Source: Chamaesiphon sp.
GTDB lineage: Bacteria > Cyanobacteriota > Cyanobacteriia > Cyanobacteriales > Chamaesiphonaceae
Direction of reading: 5' to 3'
DNA: 15,417 nt
NCBI GenBank assembly: GCA_026786125.1
Contig: JAJAYU010000357.1
Coordinates: forward strand, 1-15,417
Below the pieces are notes generated by a model. That model saw only the letters and a list, made by a program, of their open reading frames with translations, did not search any database and had not been told where the DNA came from. Shown in pieces: positions 15,081 through 15,417 of this stretch. The position numbers and the translations under genes are program-made. The stretch's first letter is position 1; each line of letters starts with the position of its first letter.

Positions 15081-15417
15081 ATGTCAAATAGCTTTTTAAA
15101 AGCTGCCCTAATTGTGGGTGGTGGACAGGGAATTGGTTTGGGATTTGTCAGACAGTTGCTCGATCAAAGTGGTGTCCAGCGTGTCTATGCAACATATCGC
15201 CGAGTAGAATCAGCAACAGAACTATTGGCGATCGATGATCCTAAGTTACACTGTCTGCAAATGGATATTACTGATGAGTCTCAAATTGCTGGAGTAATTC
15301 AGGCGATTCAGGTGGAGACAAAGACTCTACACTACGTGATCAATTCGGTGGGTGTATTGCATGAAGGTGAGATGCAGCCAGAGAAAAGTTTACGGCAGAT
15401 TAATAGTGACCAATTGC
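15081..15417 (+). CDS. Short-chain dehydrogenase/reductase (partial, N-terminal 112 residues)
   Basis: The frame opens at ATG 15081 and runs past the window end. It starts MSNSFLKAALIVGGGQGIGLG, with the GGGQGIG variant of the TGxxxGxG nucleotide-binding motif at residues 13-19, an Arg-rich segment after strand 2 (ATYRRVES) that favours NADPH, MDITDES at the usual adenine-contact position, and NSVGVLHEG in place of the NNAG motif. These place it in the SDR superfamily, closest in look to the C-factor-like group. The catalytic Ser-Tyr-Lys lies beyond the window, so activity and substrate cannot be judged. It follows selO by 41 bases on the same strand. Confidence 0.88.
   Translation, partial: MSNSFLKAALIVGGGQGIGLGFVRQLLDQSGVQRVYATYRRVESATELLAIDDPKLHCLQMDITDESQIAGVIQAIQVETKTLHYVINSVGVLHEGEMQPEKSLRQINSDQL

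Overview
The window comes from a cyanobacterium. It carries the 5' part of psbA (photosystem II D1), a DUF2854 gene and a CRR7-family gene (families otherwise found in plastid lineages). It also shows short tandem intergenic repeats of cyanobacterial type and a very strong excess of the hexamer CGATCG, the core of the cyanobacterial HIP1 repeat. I see no phage, transposase, CRISPR array, rRNA or tRNA. Most of the window is ordinary chromosomal housekeeping sequence with several repeat-rich spacers.

Layout. 1-390 (-): first 130 codons of psbA, with a promoter overlapped by an HLR1 high-light element at 447-475. 737-1969 (+): moeA (molybdenum cofactor). 1970-2213: spacer with a small palindromic element bracketed by 12-bp direct repeats. 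2214-4073 (-): a likely two-gene operon of an uncharacterised protein followed by RNase HI with a C-terminal helix-turn-helix-like extension. 4201-6105 (+): dnaX (DNA polymerase III gamma/tau), with no intein. 6110-6472 (-): a small predicted secreted protein. 6533-9299 (-): cbiM-cbiN-cbiQ-cbiO, an ECF-type cobalt transporter, preceded at 9332-9438 by a compact cobalamin riboswitch. 9576-12347 (-): a 923-residue ankyrin protein whose two ankyrin blocks are joined by an acidic region holding six copies of a short ETYAxDL-type motif. 12586-13161 (+): DUF2854 membrane protein. 13145-13402 (-): CRR7-like protein, overlapping it tail to tail. 13609-15039 (+): SelO-family protein AMPylase. 15081-15417 (+): 5' end of a short-chain dehydrogenase.

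How the parts work together. The clearest functional unit is the cobalamin riboswitch plus cbiMNQO. The riboswitch identifies the metal as cobalt rather than nickel and suggests that cobalt uptake is shut down when cobalamin is plentiful. The rnhA pair is translationally coupled by its spacing. psbA carries both a high-light type D1 residue (Glu130) and an HLR1 element, so this copy is probably a high-light-responsive one. The most novel protein is the ankyrin protein with its ETYAxDL motif array, which I do not recognise as a named domain.
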